Source: Bacteroidota bacterium
GTDB taxonomy: Bacteria > Bacteroidota > Rhodothermia > Rhodothermales > Rubricoccaceae
Length of the DNA: 5,042 nucleotides
Direction: 5' to 3'
Assembly: GCA_022564455.1 (NCBI GenBank)
Contig: JADFLK010000200.1
Location: forward strand, 1-5,042
In this document: positions 4,891 to 5,042 of the stretch, piece after piece
Position numbering within the stretch: the stretch's first letter is position 1
Layout: each line of letters begins with the position of its first letter
The notes under the pieces: model-generated
What the model saw: only the letters and a program-made list of their open reading frames with translations
Database searches by the model: none
What the model was told of the DNA's origin: nothing
Made by a program: the position numbers and the translations under genes

Positions 4891-5042
4891 ATGAACACTC
4901 CTGAGAAATTACCCAATGGGCCGCCCCGCGTGGTATGCTATGGCTTCACCAGCCTAGCTAATTATGTGGAGCAAGTACACTACTGGCGGGGAAAGAACCA
5001 TACATGGTCTAGCGGCGGTAGGAACCGTTTTGGGCGTAACCG
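4891..5042 (+). CDS. Unrecognised gene, 3' end beyond the window
   Basis: From the ATG at 4891 a frame stays open for 50 codons to the right edge. The visible residues begin MNTPEKLPNGPPRVVCYG and continue FTSLANYVEQVHYWRGKN, then HTWSSGGRNRFGRN. This is polar, rich in aromatic, basic and glycine/asparagine residues, and contains no signal peptide or membrane helix. I recognise no family or motif. The upstream TAAGAAACG is at best a poor ribosome-binding site. The ATG lies 72 bases from the divergent UPF0175 start, so the two share a regulatory region. An open frame of this length can occur by chance, so the call is tentative. Confidence 0.4.
   Translation, partial: MNTPEKLPNGPPRVVCYGFTSLANYVEQVHYWRGKNHTWSSGGRNRFGRN

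Overview
The window is moderately GC-rich bacterial chromosome. Most starts lack a recognisable Shine-Dalgarno sequence. The signal-peptidase remnants end in an aromatic/basic tail (SWD...RPRWGRVFR) that I associate with Bacteroidota and Rhodothermota. A Rhodothermota-like or related Bacteroidota-group organism is therefore my best guess, by inference only; a few other GC-rich groups remain possible.

Left part (1-3330), ordinary chromosome. A tRNA-Leu(UAA) on the minus strand is cut off at its 3' end by the window edge. Diverging from it is a two-domain cytidine deaminase in which only the C-terminal domain keeps the zinc and proton-shuttle residues. A short gap of 62 bases separates this from a 707-residue membrane-anchored von Willebrand A protein with a complete MIDAS site. 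A 56-residue two-helix membrane protein, previously easy to miss, follows at 3157-3327.

Middle (3330-3816), a stretch of gene decay. It holds two tandem, minus-strand C-terminal remnants of type I signal peptidase (lepB) genes. They differ almost only at silent codon positions. A perfect 28-base palindrome sits exactly where the first remnant stops resembling lepB. No intact gene is visible between 3328 and 3816.

Right part (3817-5042), toxin-antitoxin cargo. A ribbon-helix-helix-like antitoxin and a PIN-domain (VapC-like) toxin overlap by four bases. After them comes a possible eroded second PIN-domain tail, then a convergent UPF0175-family antitoxin on the minus strand with no intact toxin partner. 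Its upstream region carries an inverted repeat and is shared with a divergent, unrecognised gene that runs off the right edge.

I see no CRISPR array, rRNA, intact transposase or clearly new multi-gene system. The most noteworthy items are the swapped active/inactive domain order of the cytidine deaminase, the paired lepB tails joined at a palindrome, and the partnerless UPF0175 antitoxin beside a PIN module.
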